Assembly (NCBI GenBank): GCA_012295275.1
Contig: CM022669.1
Location: 9,624,489-9,688,488 of the forward strand
Direction of reading: 5' to 3'
DNA length: 64,000 nt
Origin: Chrysomallon squamiferum
Taxonomy: Eukaryota; Mollusca; Gastropoda; Neomphalida; Peltospiridae
Position numbers and translations under genes: made by a program. Of this stretch, positions 48,229 to 61,559 are shown in pieces. The notes beneath the pieces were generated by a model. It was not told where the DNA came from, did not search any database, and saw only the letters and a list, made by a program, of their open reading frames with translations. How positions within the stretch are numbered: the stretch's first letter is position 1; each line of letters begins with the position of its first letter.

Positions 48229-49030
48229 TTTAAATTATTTTTTTCAGACACTTAAAGGAAAGGAAAACATTTAACAATGTAATTGATATTTATTAACACA
48301 AATGTAAATCAAAAGAAGAAGTAAAAATCTCACTGATAAAAAAAAAATAAAAAAAAAAATATATAAAAATAAATGAATAAACAACGTTTTCGAAGCCGCT
48401 TTTAGTATCATCAAACATTTCTTTTCTTTTCACTTTTTAGAAAATTATTTATCATGTCTGCTGTAAAGAACTGAAAGTACTTCATTTTCACCAAAAAAAC
48501 ATTTAATATTAATATTATTTAAAAAAAAATAAAAAAACATTATAAATTGTATTTTACAGAACCTTTGTAGCTAAATTATGACTTTGTGTATTTATATGCA
48601 AAACAGAAGCAAAGACATTTGCATACAGGATTAATTTAAACAACAACAGTAAAAACAACACCATCAAAATAAGAATTAATGAATAAATAAACAAACAAAC
48701 AAGTAAACAAACAAACAAACAAATAAATAATAAGTATAATAAATAAATAAAAATAAAAATAAACCAACCTCAGAGTGATGCTTTTTGCTTTTTATTTTAG
48801 TATTCTGAATGTTGTTGTTGCTATTGCTGATACTTTTCAGTTATTGCTTCTTCTTCTACGCTATTACTATACAACAGCAACAACAACAACAACAATAATA
48901 ATAATAATTATTATTATTTTTATTATTATAATGGCCCGTGAAGTCTGGGTAGGAGAGAAATAACAATAAAAACGAGAAAAGGTGAAGCAGCAATAGTTTT
49001 TCTCATACGTGTTGTAATTTCCAGAAGCAG
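47780..49030. other. A-rich intergenic sequence
   Basis: AACAAA and AATAAA runs, poly(A) at 48202-48228, and a short (CAA)n/(AAT)n patch near 48870-48910. No gene recognised. Confidence 0.6.
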
Positions 49031-49033
49031 TAT

Positions 49034-49600
49034 AAAACAGTAAGGCAAGCAATAATTTGTAGTAGTACTGCTAAACAGTAAGGCAAGCAATAATTTGTAG
49101 TAGTACTGTTAAACAGTAAGGCAAGCAATAATTTGTAGTAGTACTGTCAAACAGTAAGGCAAGCAATAATTTGTAGTAGTACTGTTAAACAGTAAGGCAA
49201 GCAATAATTTGTAGTAGTACTGTCAAACAGTAAGGCAAGCAATAATTTGTAGTAGTACTGTTAAACAGTAAGGCAAGCAATAATTTAAAGTAGTATTGTT
49301 AGTTTATAAGACAAGCAATAATTTGTAAAAGTGCTGATAAATTGTGAGACAAGTAATATTTTGTAGTAGTACTGTTAGATTGTGAGACAAGCAATAATCT
49401 ATAGTAGTTCTGTTAAATTGTGAGACAAGCAATAATTTGTAATAGTACTGTAAAATTGTAAGACAAGCAATAATTTGTTTATTGTACTGTTAAATTATAA
49501 CGCAAGCAGTAATTTGAAATTGTACTGTTAGATTGTAAGGCAAGCACTATTTGGTAGTAGTGCTGTTTGTTTGTAACGCAGGCAGTAATTTGTAATTTGT
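49034..49600. repeat. 38-bp minisatellite, about fifteen units
   Basis: The unit GTAAGGCAAGCAATAATTTG plus TAGTAGTACTGTTAAACA is near-identical for the first six or seven copies, then progressively diverged towards the 3' side. The unit boundary ACAGTAAGG resembles a splice donor. Confidence 0.94.
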
Positions 49601-49654
49601 ACCGTTATACTGTTAAGGAAGCACTTATATACAGTTGTACCGTTAATATTACCT

Positions 49655-49880
49655 TTACTATTACTACTACTACTACTACTACTGCTGCTACTGCTACTGC
49701 TTCTGCTACTACTACTACTGCTACTGCTGCTGCTACTGCTACTATACTACTGTTGCCACTATTGCTACCAATACCATCACCATTACCCCCACTTCTACTT
49801 GTGCTACATCTACTACTAGTTCCTACTACTGCTTCCACTACTACTACTACTACTGCTACTACTACTACTACTACTACTAC

Positions 49881-49928
<48 letters not shown>

Positions 49929-49930
49929 CC
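49655..49930. repeat. (TAC)n/(TGC)n/(TTA)n compound trinucleotide repeat
   Basis: ACTACT and GCTACT triplets grade into a pure (ATT)n run (49880-49928). It follows directly on the 38-bp minisatellite. Open frames here are artefacts. Confidence 0.95.
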
Positions 49931-50049
49931 ATTTCTTACTTCCAAAAAAAATTAAAATAAAAACAACAAAAACAAAAACCCAGAAAAAACTTACTTCAGT
50001 GAGTAAACGAAGTGAATTATTTATTATGTTTGTGAAATACATACATTTT

Positions 50050-51230
50050 CTTCTTTTTGTTAGATAACATAGTTTTTCTCAGGTATCAAGTATCTTGTTA
50101 TTTATGTTTATGCACGCATGCAATACCATTCTCCTTTTTTCTTCTAAGTTAAATAAAAGCAGACTGAAAATAATACAGCATTTTATTAGAATAAACAGTA
50201 CACTCAGTGTAAAAAATAGGTGCTTCATTGAAAATAAAATTAAATGCAGAATGCCAGAAAAGATAATGCGTGCAAACTTTTCAACATGAAAGTTTTTATT
50301 GTTGTTGTTATTGATTAGTCAAGCGTTATATGCTTGACTGTCGATTTATTATTAGTGAATTCTATAAAGCTTGCCATTGTCGAGATAAAATTGTATAATT
50401 ATATATTTAAAAGTAATAACATAGAATAAAATAGGAAAATAATGAAACTTAACAAACGAACAAACAAATGAATGAATGAATAAATGAAATAACAATAATA
50501 AAATATTAAAGTATGATGCTTATTGTCAGAATGAATCAACAAATTTTGTTATAAAAGTAAAATTTGTTTTGATAATTTTGGGATTATATATCATTATATA
50601 AAAAAAAAATAATAATAATAAATAAATTAAAATTAAAATTAAAATTAAAATTAAAATAAATAAATAAATAAACCCTAAAACACGCCTCTCTTTACTCTGG
50701 TACAATGCTTAGAGCACAGACTGCGTGAAACACAAGACGATCAGTTCTTCCGAATTGTGGATATTTCGTTATTTCCCGTTCCAGCCAGGTTCCTGCAGCA
50801 AAGAACGTTCTATGTTCGTTCCAGTTTTGATAAAGAAAATTTCGCTCATACAGGACAATTTAGAAAGAGAAGTGAAATGACGGCAAAGAATCCTCAACAA
50901 AAGATTTTCTTCGTTATTATCTGGCGATTTGACAATCGTTTAAACTATTTCAGTGATATATGTATTTTGTTATAATCAAAGCATTATGGTGATACTCAGA
51001 GGGTACCCCGTGCTATATCTGTTCTGCCTTTACAAAAAAATCAACTAAAATTGAATGTAGCTGAATTTAATTTAGACAAATCCTGTTGTATATAATTATC
51101 ATATGGTGCAATATTAAAATATTTTAAGGAAAAAAATGTCTTGTTTACTTCAGAACAGATGTATGAAAACAAATGCATCTGTCCTTCAGAAAATGACAAA
51201 ATCAATAAATATAATCACAGAAACAAACGT
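50050..51230. other. Mixed unique and A-rich sequence
   Basis: The open segment at 50757-50975 (72 codons) has normal composition but no recognisable motif. (AATTAA)n-type sequence lies at 50625-50660. No gene called. Confidence 0.4.
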
Positions 51231-51374
51231 CAATAATCTCAAATATAATAAAACTTAAACATTATACACAAAATATACCCACTGATATATGCATGAATAT
51301 ATAAATATGTTAAAAATACATAAATGTATATATTTATACCCATACATAGGTATATACATACATACGCACAAAGA

Positions 51375-51480
51375 TACATACAGACATACATACATACATA
51401 CATACATACATACATACATACATACATACATACATACATACATACATGCATGCATACATACATACATACATACATACACA
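51375..51480. repeat. (TACA)n microsatellite
   Basis: CATA tetranucleotides with two CATG interruptions. Frames on both strands are artefacts. Confidence 0.96.
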
Positions 51481-51965
51481 CACACACGTACAGACAGACA
51501 CACTATTAAATCGCAGTTACCTTTTCCATTTGATTTCCTGCTCAGATTCATCTGTGATTTTCATCCGATGAAAATTTGACTTTTTCCCATTTACCATGCG
51601 AGACATCGTTATCAAACACACGCAGAAAATATATATTTCCTTTTTATATTTCAAATTCAATACAATATGTTACGTGTGGCACGTTTTGTAAGCAGAGAGA
51701 GAAAGAGCCCGCGAAAATCCCGTTGACAACTTTAGAATTTGTGGCTTTTGTTAGCCAAGACTTGAGTTATAACTGTCGTGCTCGTTTATAGTGTTTTAAG
51801 TAAAACTACAAAAGTGTTTACAAAAGGTGAGCAAAAAAGTTAAAGCTGTAAAAAAATACGGTGTGAAAATAAGGCGGATCTACACATGATTCAGAAAGGT
51901 GTGAAAAAAGATAATACATAAGCAAGCATGCACTTCGATCAAAATTTTTAATACTTTCTGCACTC

Positions 51966-51966
<1 letters not shown>

Positions 51967-52050
<84 letters not shown>
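51967..52050. repeat. (CT)n microsatellite
   Basis: A pure CT run in otherwise unique sequence. Confidence 0.98.
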
Positions 52051-52053
<3 letters not shown>

Positions 52054-52224
52054 ATGTTTACCTTTTCTTGTCTTTTGCCAAGTCCGTTTCTTCAATGATA
52101 TTCATTTGACGAAAAAGTTTGCTTTTTTTTATAGTTACCCCCCAGCCATCATTAACTTTGCAGATGTAGAGAACAAACACAAAAGTTCAGTCGGAAAATT
52201 TTCTTAGAAGAAAATATTCACAAC

Positions 52225-52260
<36 letters not shown>

Positions 52261-52558
52261 ACAATTATTTTACATTTCATAAACAGCAAAACCCACTAAG
52301 CAATTCTGTTATTGATTAACCAAGAAAAGCGGAATGACGTTTGACTTTCAGGCAGTGAAATTCAACTGTTATTTAATTCTGGAGTCCGTCTGACTAAGGT
52401 CGTAGAAATCATTTGAAATATTTTATTTAATTTCTTGGTAAGATTTTAATTTTAAATATCTCCTTTCAAAACAAAAAAAAAAAATTAAAGGAAAGAATAG
52501 AAAAAATCCCACCTAATTCATCATGTTCTTCCGATTTATAATGATCACTTTGCTGATT

Positions 52559-52593
<35 letters not shown>

Positions 52594-52595
52594 GA
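52225..52595. repeat. Two long poly(T) runs flanking unique sequence
   Basis: Poly(T) at 52226-52256 and 52560-52592 separated by about 300 bp. There is no obvious SINE-like internal promoter, so this is not called as a retroelement. Confidence 0.6.
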
Positions 52596-53003
52596 AATCA
52601 CTCTATTCAGGTTACAAAACACATTTTTCAATTTTCAGAAGAAATATATAAAACACTGTACTAGTGCAGCTCGATTATAAAAACGTGACATAGATAACAA
52701 CGATCTTTTTTAACACGGATTTCCATGTCGTTCCCCAAAACTTTAATCTCTGGCTTAAATACACAGATCCTGAATTCTTTTCGCGATTTTTTATTATTTG
52801 GGTGATGGATGCATGCGACCGATTTGACGTTGCATGGAGAGATTGCAATGAGGGACGACTGACATATTAAAAAGCCATTAATTATCTACAGAAATTTTAA
52901 AAAAATTGTATCACGTGTTAATATGTTGCTAGCTTATGCAAGATAATAAATTGCTGTAATGATAATCAATAACAATATTGAAATGATTTGATTTGCTTTC
53001 ATT

Positions 53004-53005
<2 letters not shown>

Positions 53006-53096
<91 letters not shown>

Positions 53097-53124
53097 ATCT
53101 ATCTCTCTCTCTCTCTCTCTCTCT
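53006..53124. repeat. (CT)n microsatellite with TCTA/TCTG variants
   Basis: Mostly CT. It is followed by ACAG/ACATAC-type tetranucleotide repeats at 53210-53480. Confidence 0.97.
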
Positions 53125-53209
53125 GTCTGTACGTATGTGTGTTTCTGTAAATAATCAGATCCATAAAAAAATTAAGAATGGTGAGATATAGATCGACAGA
53201 GAGACTGAT

Positions 53210-53500
53210 ACGCTGAGAGAGACAGGCAGACAAAGATATACTGAGAGATAGACAGATTAACATACATACATACATACAGGCATACATACATGCATAAAGA
53301 TGCATACATACATACATACAAACAGACAGACAGACATAACATACATACATACATACAGACAGGCATACAGCCAGCCATACATATATAAATAGATAGATAG
53401 ATAGATGGATAGACAGACAGATAGATACAAACATACAGACAACCAGACAAACATACAGACAGGCATAGACAGATAGATATATATAAATAGACAAATGGAT
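53210..53500. repeat. Degenerate (ACAG)/(ATAC)/(ATAG) tetranucleotide block
   Basis: GACAGACAGA, CATACATACA and TAGATAGATA runs alternate. Long frames on minus are artefacts. Confidence 0.93.
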
Positions 53501-53627
53501 AGATGGAGATATGATCAAAATCTGATTACTATTATGACAATCTGATTACTAATCTGTCAGATAAATATGAATGGACGGGTCATTTCCTCAAAACTGATCC
53601 TGATATGAAAAAACTGTCACTAAATAT

Positions 53628-53781
53628 GGGGACATTACTCTCCTAATATATAAGATGTCACATATTTCCTTGACATATAAGATGTCTATTTCATTGACAC
53701 ATTTTTTCTGCTACATAGTAAAAATTACAAGGGGACATTATCAGTCATTTTTATAACGATTGAACGAGTAATGTCCCCTTG
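53628..53781. mobile_element. Short inverted-repeat element, MITE-like
   Basis: GGGGACATTACTC (53628-53640) and its exact complement GAGTAATGTCCCC (53766-53778) bound about 151 bp. A third, nested copy CAAGGGGACATTA at 53728-53740 pairs exactly with TAATGTCCCCTTG at 53769-53781. The interior has an ATATAAGATGTC duplication. No coding capacity and no convincing target-site duplication was seen. Confidence 0.4.
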
Positions 53782-53997
53782 ACATCAAAACTAAATATTA
53801 TGAAAGACATATGAAAGACAAAAAAATTATGAATGTCAGAAAACCATAAACGATAAAAACAATATGGACTTGATAAATATCAAATCTTTATTGCAGCGAA
53901 ATTGCAGTGAAATATTTAATCGGTTGAAAGCTGATGAACAAATAAATAAACCTTCGGTACAAATATTTCAGTCACATAAAGAGACGTATGGATAGAT

Positions 53998-54000
<3 letters not shown>

Positions 54001-54078
<78 letters not shown>

Positions 54079-54086
54079 GAGAGAGG
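54001..54086. repeat. (GA)n microsatellite
   Basis: A pure GA run with one GATA interruption. Confidence 0.98.
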
Positions 54087-54099
54087 AGTAAAAAGAAGA

Positions 54100-54274
54100 A
54101 GACATTTACTGTATTTGATAATTATTCTGTTCATAATTTTAATTTCTATTTCGTTCTGATCGTTACACAATTTAATTTAGATGTAGTTCATTGTGATGCA
54201 CCGATTTACTAGTATAACATTGTCTTTTTCTTTGTGTTTTTATTTTGTTGTTGTTGTTTTTGTGGGGGGTTGTT

Positions 54275-54308
<34 letters not shown>

Positions 54309-55490
54309 GTAGTATTATGTTTTTAAATCTTCAGTGTACAGGCTATGTCTGTCATAAAAACAGTTTAATCACAATGTCATTAATGCTGCTTCAGCGATCA
54401 TATTATTATTTTTCTTTTCAATGTTCAATAAAATATTTATGCACTGACTTAAACGCGTTTTTATAATTTCTGTGATGGGATCGATATCTTAAGTTCAGAC
54501 ACTGATCTTTTGTCGATGCTGCACGCATGGAATATTTAAGTATTCAAACGATTATCAAAGGAAGTACGATTTCAGTATTTTTAGTTTCCGAAATAACATC
54601 AACGAAGATTCACGAATTCTCACGATCACGAAAAATTAGTGCTATTGACTCTTTATTTTTCTTTCTTTTAAAACATTTTTTTTTTTGGGTGGGGGGATTA
54701 ATTAGTTTTCTCTTCACCAAACTGCGAATAAAATTATTAATTACAGAATAAATAAAACCGCCTGTTTAATTTGTATACGTGTATGTATGGGTTTTGGTTT
54801 ACAAATGCAGGTTGCTGTTCGTTGCAGTAGGCACGCTGCCAGTGCAGTAAATAACTGCATTACACGCATGAAAAGTAACGTTTAATGTTTGCCAAATGCA
54901 CAGTTCTTCCCTGACGTTATTTAAACCTGCACACGACCGGCTTTGGTCCTTTGACAGGTGAGTTTGAATAGCATGCAGTTTTAACAAGTGTATTCGTGTA
55001 ATTTCCATTATTTCTGACGTCTTTTCTTCGTCTTCTTCTTTTTTTATTTTTTTTTTTACTTTTTAGCGTGCGTTTTATTGCAGGTTGACTAGGTTCAGAA
55101 TGGACTGCGGATCGTTTGTTGTGGCTTTGTAATTACATTTTTCATTTTAATTTTTTTTTTTTTTTTTTTTCTCCCTGTCAACTAATTTGTGGTTAGGAAC
55201 CTAATTCTAATAGTCACTTGACACTAATGGTTTTTGTTACAACGGAACGGTTATGCTTTTGACGCGAAACTAACGATTTTTCAGTGCTATTTAGTGCAAA
55301 AAAAAAATTTAAAAAAAAAAAAATGATTCGGTGTCAGACAAATATTTGAAAGAAATTCACTTGTTACAACATAATTATGATATGAAAGAAAAAAAAAAAA
55401 AAAAACGATAAGGGCTACTTTTCCGATTTGCAGCAAGAAATCTTTTACATACATTATTCCACTAAAATAATAAACAAGATCACTGGCTGG
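54100..55490. other. Intergenic sequence with a unique island
   Basis: Poly(T) at 54277-54307. A mostly unique, GC-richer island at 54790-55010 contains TGCAGTAAATAACTGCA (a 6-bp stem). No coding segment recognised. Confidence 0.5.
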
Positions 55491-55499
55491 GCTCATTAC

Positions 55500-56220
55500 C
55501 ACTCTTTCTGTTTCTCTTTGTTTCTGTCTCTCTCTTTTTATTTTTATTTCTATCTCTCTCTGCCTCTCTTTTTCTCTTTGTTTCTATCTCTTTATCCTCT
55601 TTCTTTCTCTCTTTCATTCTATATATCTCTGTTTCTCTTCATTCTGTTTCACATTTTCTTTCTATCTCTCTCTTTCTTTATCTCTGTTTCTTTATTTCTA
55701 CAACTGTCTCTCTTTCTGTCTGTCTGTGTCTCTCTTTTTCCGCTTTTTCTTTGTTTTCTTATTTTCTCTATGTCTCTCTTTCTTTGTCTTTTTCTATCTC
55801 CTATTTCTTTCTTTCTCTTTTTGTTCTCTGTGTCTTTTTTTTTCTATCTTTCTCTATTTCTTTTTTGTCATTCTTTTTTTTTATAGCTGTCTCTCTTTCT
55901 CTCTTCCGTTCTAACTCAGTCTCTCTTTCTTTCTATCTCTCTGTGGAAAAATTTGATTCTCTTTCTTTTTGTCTCTCTTTCTCACTCTGTCCTCTTTCTG
56001 TCTCTCTCTGTCCTGCTTTCTCTCAGTGTCTCTTTTTATTTCTCTCTATCTTTCTTTCTATCTCTCTTTCTTTCTCTTTCTCTTTTTCTCGCTATATCTC
56101 TCATTCTGTTTATCTATCTAACTATCTATCTGTATCTATCTGTCTATCTATATACTCGTCTGTCTAACTGTTATCTACGAATGATATTTGTCTCTTTCTC
56201 TCTCTCTCTCTCTCTCTCAA
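55500..56220. repeat. Decayed pyrimidine tract (TCTT/TCTC/TCTG)
   Basis: About 700 bp with almost no purines on plus, made of CTCTTT, TTTCTCT and TCTATC variants. It looks like an old, diverged (CT)n expansion. Long plus-strand frames rich in S/F/L are artefacts. Confidence 0.92.
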
Positions 56221-57120
56221 ATACACACACACAAAACAAAAAAAACACGCGTATTATATTTTCTTTCTCTCAATCAATTTATCTACTTTCTTTACTCTCT
56301 GTATCGTTAAAGTACCCATTCAGAACAATTTGATCAAATACTTTAAAGCTTGAATTTTTGTATCACTTAACATCTGACATATTTATCAGAAACAAATAAC
56401 AAAAACACACAACATTCTAGATTAAATTCCTTGCTTTTGTTTGCTGGTATTATTGTAATGCAGTCCCTATTTAGGCCAAGGCCAGACTTTAATTTCACTA
56501 CTAGCATACAGTATACACTTTTAATTGCACGCATAAAAACACGTCTCACACACACATACACACAAATCACCCAAACTGCCTTACGCATACATACACAGAG
56601 ATAGACACACACACACGCACACACACACACACACACACACATGAACAATCTAACACATACACAATTTGTATTCAGAATCGTTACTATTACTTTTTTCTTT
56701 TTTTGTTCGCTTTTTCTTTTTTCGATCATTATTTTATTAACTTCATTTTATTATATATATGTGTATTTTTTCCTTACAGTAATTCAGATACTGGAAAATA
56801 AGTATAGTTAATTCCTATAACTTACGAGTTTAGTCGGTGAATACCCGGGTAGTTTTAGCCGAGGACCCTAGAGGGCGATGCCTGGGTGGGTCTTATCACC
56901 AACAACTGAATTTCCCTTCACAGAAAGTAAGTATAGACAGCTCTGGTTTACACGTTCCTCTTTCACATAACAGTAAAAAAAGATTTCTTGCAATTTCCTT
57001 TTATGAACAGTGATAATCATAAGTAAATGTAAAACAATAAATACAGGCACTAATTGGCAACAATTCATTAATGTGAATATTTTAAATGAAGTAAATGACA
57101 ATTTAAAAAGTTACAAATAA
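56220..57120. other. Mixed unique sequence
   Basis: A (CA)n tract at 56606-56641. A unique GC-richer stretch at 56820-56950 contains ACCCGGGTAG and CCCTAGAGGGCGATGCC. No gene recognised. Confidence 0.5.
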
Positions 57121-57124
57121 AAAT

Positions 57125-57191
57125 ATACATACAAACATGCATACATTACATACATACAACATATATACATATAAATATATATCTATCATAC

Positions 57192-57222
<31 letters not shown>

Positions 57223-57300
57223 TATATATATATACATATATACATACATAAATGCATACATGCGTACATATATATATATATACACACACACACACATAAA
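57125..57300. repeat. (ACAT)n/(TA)n repeats
   Basis: TACATACA and ATATAT runs. Frames are artefacts. Confidence 0.93.
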
Positions 57301-57509
57301 TACATACATAAATCAATAAGGATCTAATATATGTTATTTCAACAAAAATATATATATATAAATACCACAATATTTTGACTATAAAAACTTATCTATAAAA
57401 AAAATTAATAATAATAATAAATATAAAAAAAAAAAATAATAATAAAAAATATAAAATAAATAAATAAATAAATAAATAAAATAAAAATAAAATAAAAGAT
57501 TTGTCCCAC

Positions 57510-57790
57510 ACACTGACCTTTTGCTTGCTAATTAATATTCATGAGCCGCCTGTGACGTGGCATGTCGTTACTGATTTATGCAGCTAATGAAAAACTGATT
57601 TGAACATAAAATAAATTAAAAAATTAAATTAAACAAATTTACTCTCTGTGTGTTAGAGCTGTAAAGTTGAGTTATGTCTGAAAGCAGACGGTCGGACGCC
57701 TGCAGTCGACGTATGAAATTACTCTGAGTTTCAATGTGAAATGAACCCAGATTCATATTTAATCCTTCGTTTTGAACAGGTCCTTACGTG
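57510..57790. other. Island of unique sequence between AT-rich repeats
   Basis: About 280 bp of balanced composition with TTAATATTCATGAGCCGCC, GTGACGTGGCATGTCG and CCTGCAGTCGACG, bounded by (TAAA)n on both sides. It has no open frame of note; it could be a regulatory element or a non-coding exon. Confidence 0.3.
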
Positions 57791-57814
57791 ACAGAACTTA
57801 CTGATTACAACAAC

Positions 57815-57822
57815 AACACCAA

Positions 57823-57853
<31 letters not shown>

Positions 57854-57870
57854 AAACTAAAAAATAAAAA

Positions 57871-57904
<34 letters not shown>

Positions 57905-58090
57905 AATAAATAAAAAATAAATAAATAAATAAATTAAATAAATAAATAAATAAAAAAAAAAAGAAATAAATAATTAAATAAATAAATAAGTTAAAAATAA
58001 ATTTAAATAAAAAAAAATAAAAAATAGTTTAATTTTTTTTTTTTTTTTTTTAAATAAATTAAGAAAAATAACAAGAAAAAAATAAATAAT
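57815..58090. repeat. (TAAA)n-rich block with poly(T)
   Basis: Successive AAATAAAT runs and a poly(T) at 58033-58050. Confidence 0.95.
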
Positions 58091-58099
58091 AAGAAAACA

Positions 58100-59670
58100 G
58101 AAAAGCACGATTAAACAAAAGGCAATAAATATCTCTAAAAAAAACATTTTTTGTTTTTTGGTTTTACATGAATACTTAGATAACTACGTACACACAAACA
58201 CCACCACACACATAGATACACAAACACAAACACACACAGACACGTGCAAACATAGTTCTTTTACAGCACATCTTTTAAACTATCTTCTCAGTGGACACAT
58301 TAATCAGGCATTTCATGCAAGCTTTGTCATCTGTTTTATTGTTGTTATATTTCTAGGCTCTTTCTGGGTGATTTTTTCTTTTTTTTTTATTATTATTATT
58401 TTTTTTTTTTTTTTGTTCTCTTCACGTACCAGAAATAACACAATCAGAACATTATAAAAATAAATTGACTTGTCTTATTTTTATTACATCTTATCAGTCA
58501 TGGGAAACGCGACATACACTAGCACACTGGAATCTAGTTAATTATTTGTAACCGCTTGTTTATTATTACCCCTATATCGATCTGCTCATGCGTGTTACGA
58601 ACGAATTAATCCAGCTCTGGGTTGCGTTTTTTTTATTTGGCGACTCACAAACAATTAACTACCCGCAGTTTAGGGCCACATCAGACTCAAATAGTAGTGT
58701 ATCCTTCGTTTGTCACAAGATCCCATAATGCTCGGTGTGTACGGAATGCAATTACAATTTTCACATTATGTTATTTCGTGACAAGAGTGCTTTTAACACG
58801 AATACCGCGAAACATAGCAATGTCGTCTGCCAGACAAGGAAAAACAGAAATGTCAGTTTCCCAGTATATCCGAAAGAAAGAAATTAAACAAAAGAACTAG
58901 AAAAAATATATAAAAATAACGAAATAGACACAGATAAATAAATAAATAAATAAATTTTTCGAAATGTTATTAAGCTCGTTAAACTCTGTGATACGTGAAT
59001 TTTTAGCAGAAATAAAAAAAAAAAATCAGTTAATTAAAAATATTATCAAATTAAATAAATTAAAAAAATTAAATTAAACAAAAATTATTATTATTATTAT
59101 TTTTATATAATTAAATATTTATTCATTCTTAATCTTTATCCCGTGATATTTTAGTTTCTCTAATATTCCACATTACTGTAATTTCTTCAGCGCTGATTTG
59201 CATTTTCTTTTTCGTTTTATTTATTTTATTCTTTTTTATTTATTTTCCCGTTACAGTTTTTCGCGTCACAAACTAATAAGCTGTAAAATGAATGAAAAGT
59301 TCGTCTGCTTTGTTCCGCAAGCTGACGTGTCGAGACTCGGCGATTTGGTTATCGAGGTTTACGTTTTTGTGTTGTAATATGTCGTAGTTACCTCAGCAGT
59401 ACAGTCAAGGAATTGTTTCGTTCAGAGGGCAGGACAAAATATAGAAACTGTTTCTTGGATACTTTATTGGAAATGTGATATGTAATTTTACTTACGCTCA
59501 AATCCCGACAGAAGAAAAAAAAAGGTAAGAACAAAAGGACGATAACATTTTATTTCTATTTCTATTTGTATTTATGTTTTGTTTTTGTTTTGTTTTATTT
59601 GTTTGTTTATGTATTTATTGTAGATTTGTTTGTTTTTCATTTGACTGTTGGTTTTATTTAGTATTTTGAT
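58100..59670. other. Intergenic sequence, partly unique
   Basis: Balanced-composition patches at 58490-58890 and 59270-59470. Open segments at 58622-58900 and a 29-codon one starting ATGAATGAAAAGTTC near 59288 have no recognisable motif. No gene called. Confidence 0.4.
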
Positions 59671-59676
59671 ATTGTT

Positions 59677-59678
<2 letters not shown>

Positions 59679-59742
<64 letters not shown>
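59679..59742. repeat. (CT)n microsatellite
   Basis: A pure CT run followed by TATG/GTGT-rich sequence. Confidence 0.97.
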
Positions 59743-59750
<8 letters not shown>

Positions 59751-60109
59751 GTTTATCTATCCATCTCTCTTTCTGTATGTATATAGGTATTATGTGTGTG
59801 TGCATGTAAATGTATATCTGTGTATGTGTATGAGTGTATGTGTGTGTATGTATGTAAAATACCTGTAGCATTACCTATTGTAATGAATACACACATGTAT
59901 TTATATTTATAGACGTGGCAAGAGAACCGTAACTTTGTGATTGTTATGTGAAGGAACACAATGGTTATTACTTAACACGTCATTTGCTGTATATAAATAT
60001 ACTAATCTGAACTTGTTACTCTGAATGTCGTTTTCTCTTTATCACCTAATTATCCGTTCTTTATCTTCTTCCTAACATTGATCGATCGCGTCGCACCTTG
60101 TTTGTCCAG

Positions 60110-60278
60110 TTATCCGTCCATGTGTCCATCCAATTTTCTGTTTGTCTTTCTATATATCTATCTGTCCGTCTGTCACTCTGTCTGTCTGTCTATCTTTCAG
60201 ACCATCCATCCGTCTATTTATCTCTCAGTCCATAAGACCATATCTATCTATCTACCTACCTACCTACCTACCTACCTA

Positions 60279-60333
<55 letters not shown>

Positions 60334-60375
60334 GTCTTTTTTTCTGTCAGTGTATCTGTCTATCTCTCTATTTGT
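60110..60375. repeat. (TGTC)n/(TATC)n/(TACC)n tetranucleotide block
   Basis: CTATCTAT, CCTACCTA and CTGTCTGT runs, the longest being (CTGT)n at 60277-60327. Long plus-strand frames rich in CLSV are artefacts. Confidence 0.95.
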
Positions 60376-60845
60376 CAGATTGTTGTTTAGTAACAGCCTT
60401 CTTCCGAGAGAAATGTCTTGACTTATTAAAATTTTAAAAAAGAAGAAGAAGAAATCATTTAATGCCCTTTTAATGTTGACAGCAAAAACACACAGGTAAC
60501 TAAAGCGTAAGAAGATATCGATTATCGAATACTTACATTGATTAAATATTAAAACAGATGTCACTCACACAGTGAGGCCGCGCTCACGACGTTCAAAGCG
60601 TGGCAACGTGAAGTCATCAACAAAATATTGACTTAAAACTCTTGTCAACAAATTATTAGAATAAAGTCAGGTAGAGCATACTTTATGATTGTGTACGGCT
60701 GTACAGTCTAAAGGTAAGATTTAAAAATGTTCTACATAGCTAAAAAGGAGCAAGCTGGATAGATAATTTATTTCAGAATTATGATGAAGAGAAAATTATG
60801 CTTTACTGATCTGAAACAAACAAACAAACAAAATTACAAACGTAT

Positions 60846-60866
60846 ATTAATAATAATAATAATAAT

Positions 60867-60901
<35 letters not shown>
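60846..60901. repeat. (AAT)n microsatellite
   Basis: A nearly pure TAA run. Confidence 0.95.
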
Positions 60902-60903
<2 letters not shown>

Positions 60904-61467
60904 TGTTATATTTCTGTGATTTTATATTTTGTATATAGTATATTTTTAATATAGACATATCATTTCAGTCATCTTAAACAAAATCTCCCAATCATTTAAC
61001 AGAATATAACAAAGGCTTAAATTTTTACTACTTTCTATACTAATGAACATTATTATCATATTTATTGTTAATTCTAAAATTTTCTGTGTGAAATATAGTA
61101 CAAGTATTTATCTTTCAAATCTGATATAAATTATATTTGCTTCCAGTGATTATTAGCAAAAAGATATTTCGTAATTCGGAACTTTTCGAGTTTCGATAAA
61201 AATGTATTATTTATTGACATCTAAATAGAAAAAGCATCTATTTCTCTGTCTGTCTGTCTATTTACCTGTTTGTCTGTCTGTCTGTCTATCTATCTCTATC
61301 TGTCTGTCTGTCTGTTTGTATGAATGTTCTAAAATATTTAATCGAACTGATATTTTGACAAATTCCAATACATATTTATTCTAGATAAAATGATAATTCA
61401 CGTTTTAACTAAACGTGTGTTGATCGACAATGTTTGTTAAATATCCTAGTCGCTGATTTCAACATGT

Positions 61468-61477
61468 GTGTGTGTGA

Positions 61478-61550
<73 letters not shown>
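61468..61550. repeat. (GT)n microsatellite
   Basis: About 75-80 bp of pure GT. Confidence 0.97.
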
Positions 61551-61551
<1 letters not shown>

Positions 61552-61559
61552 TTATGTAA

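Noticed and set aside
52226-52592. Poly(T)-flanked segment as a possible SINE or retrocopy
   Set aside because: No A/B-box promoter, no target-site duplication and no coding remnant seen.
55428-56333. Ser/Leu/Phe-rich plus-strand frames up to 152 codons
   Set aside because: Decayed CT-rich tract; no stop codons because purines are rare.
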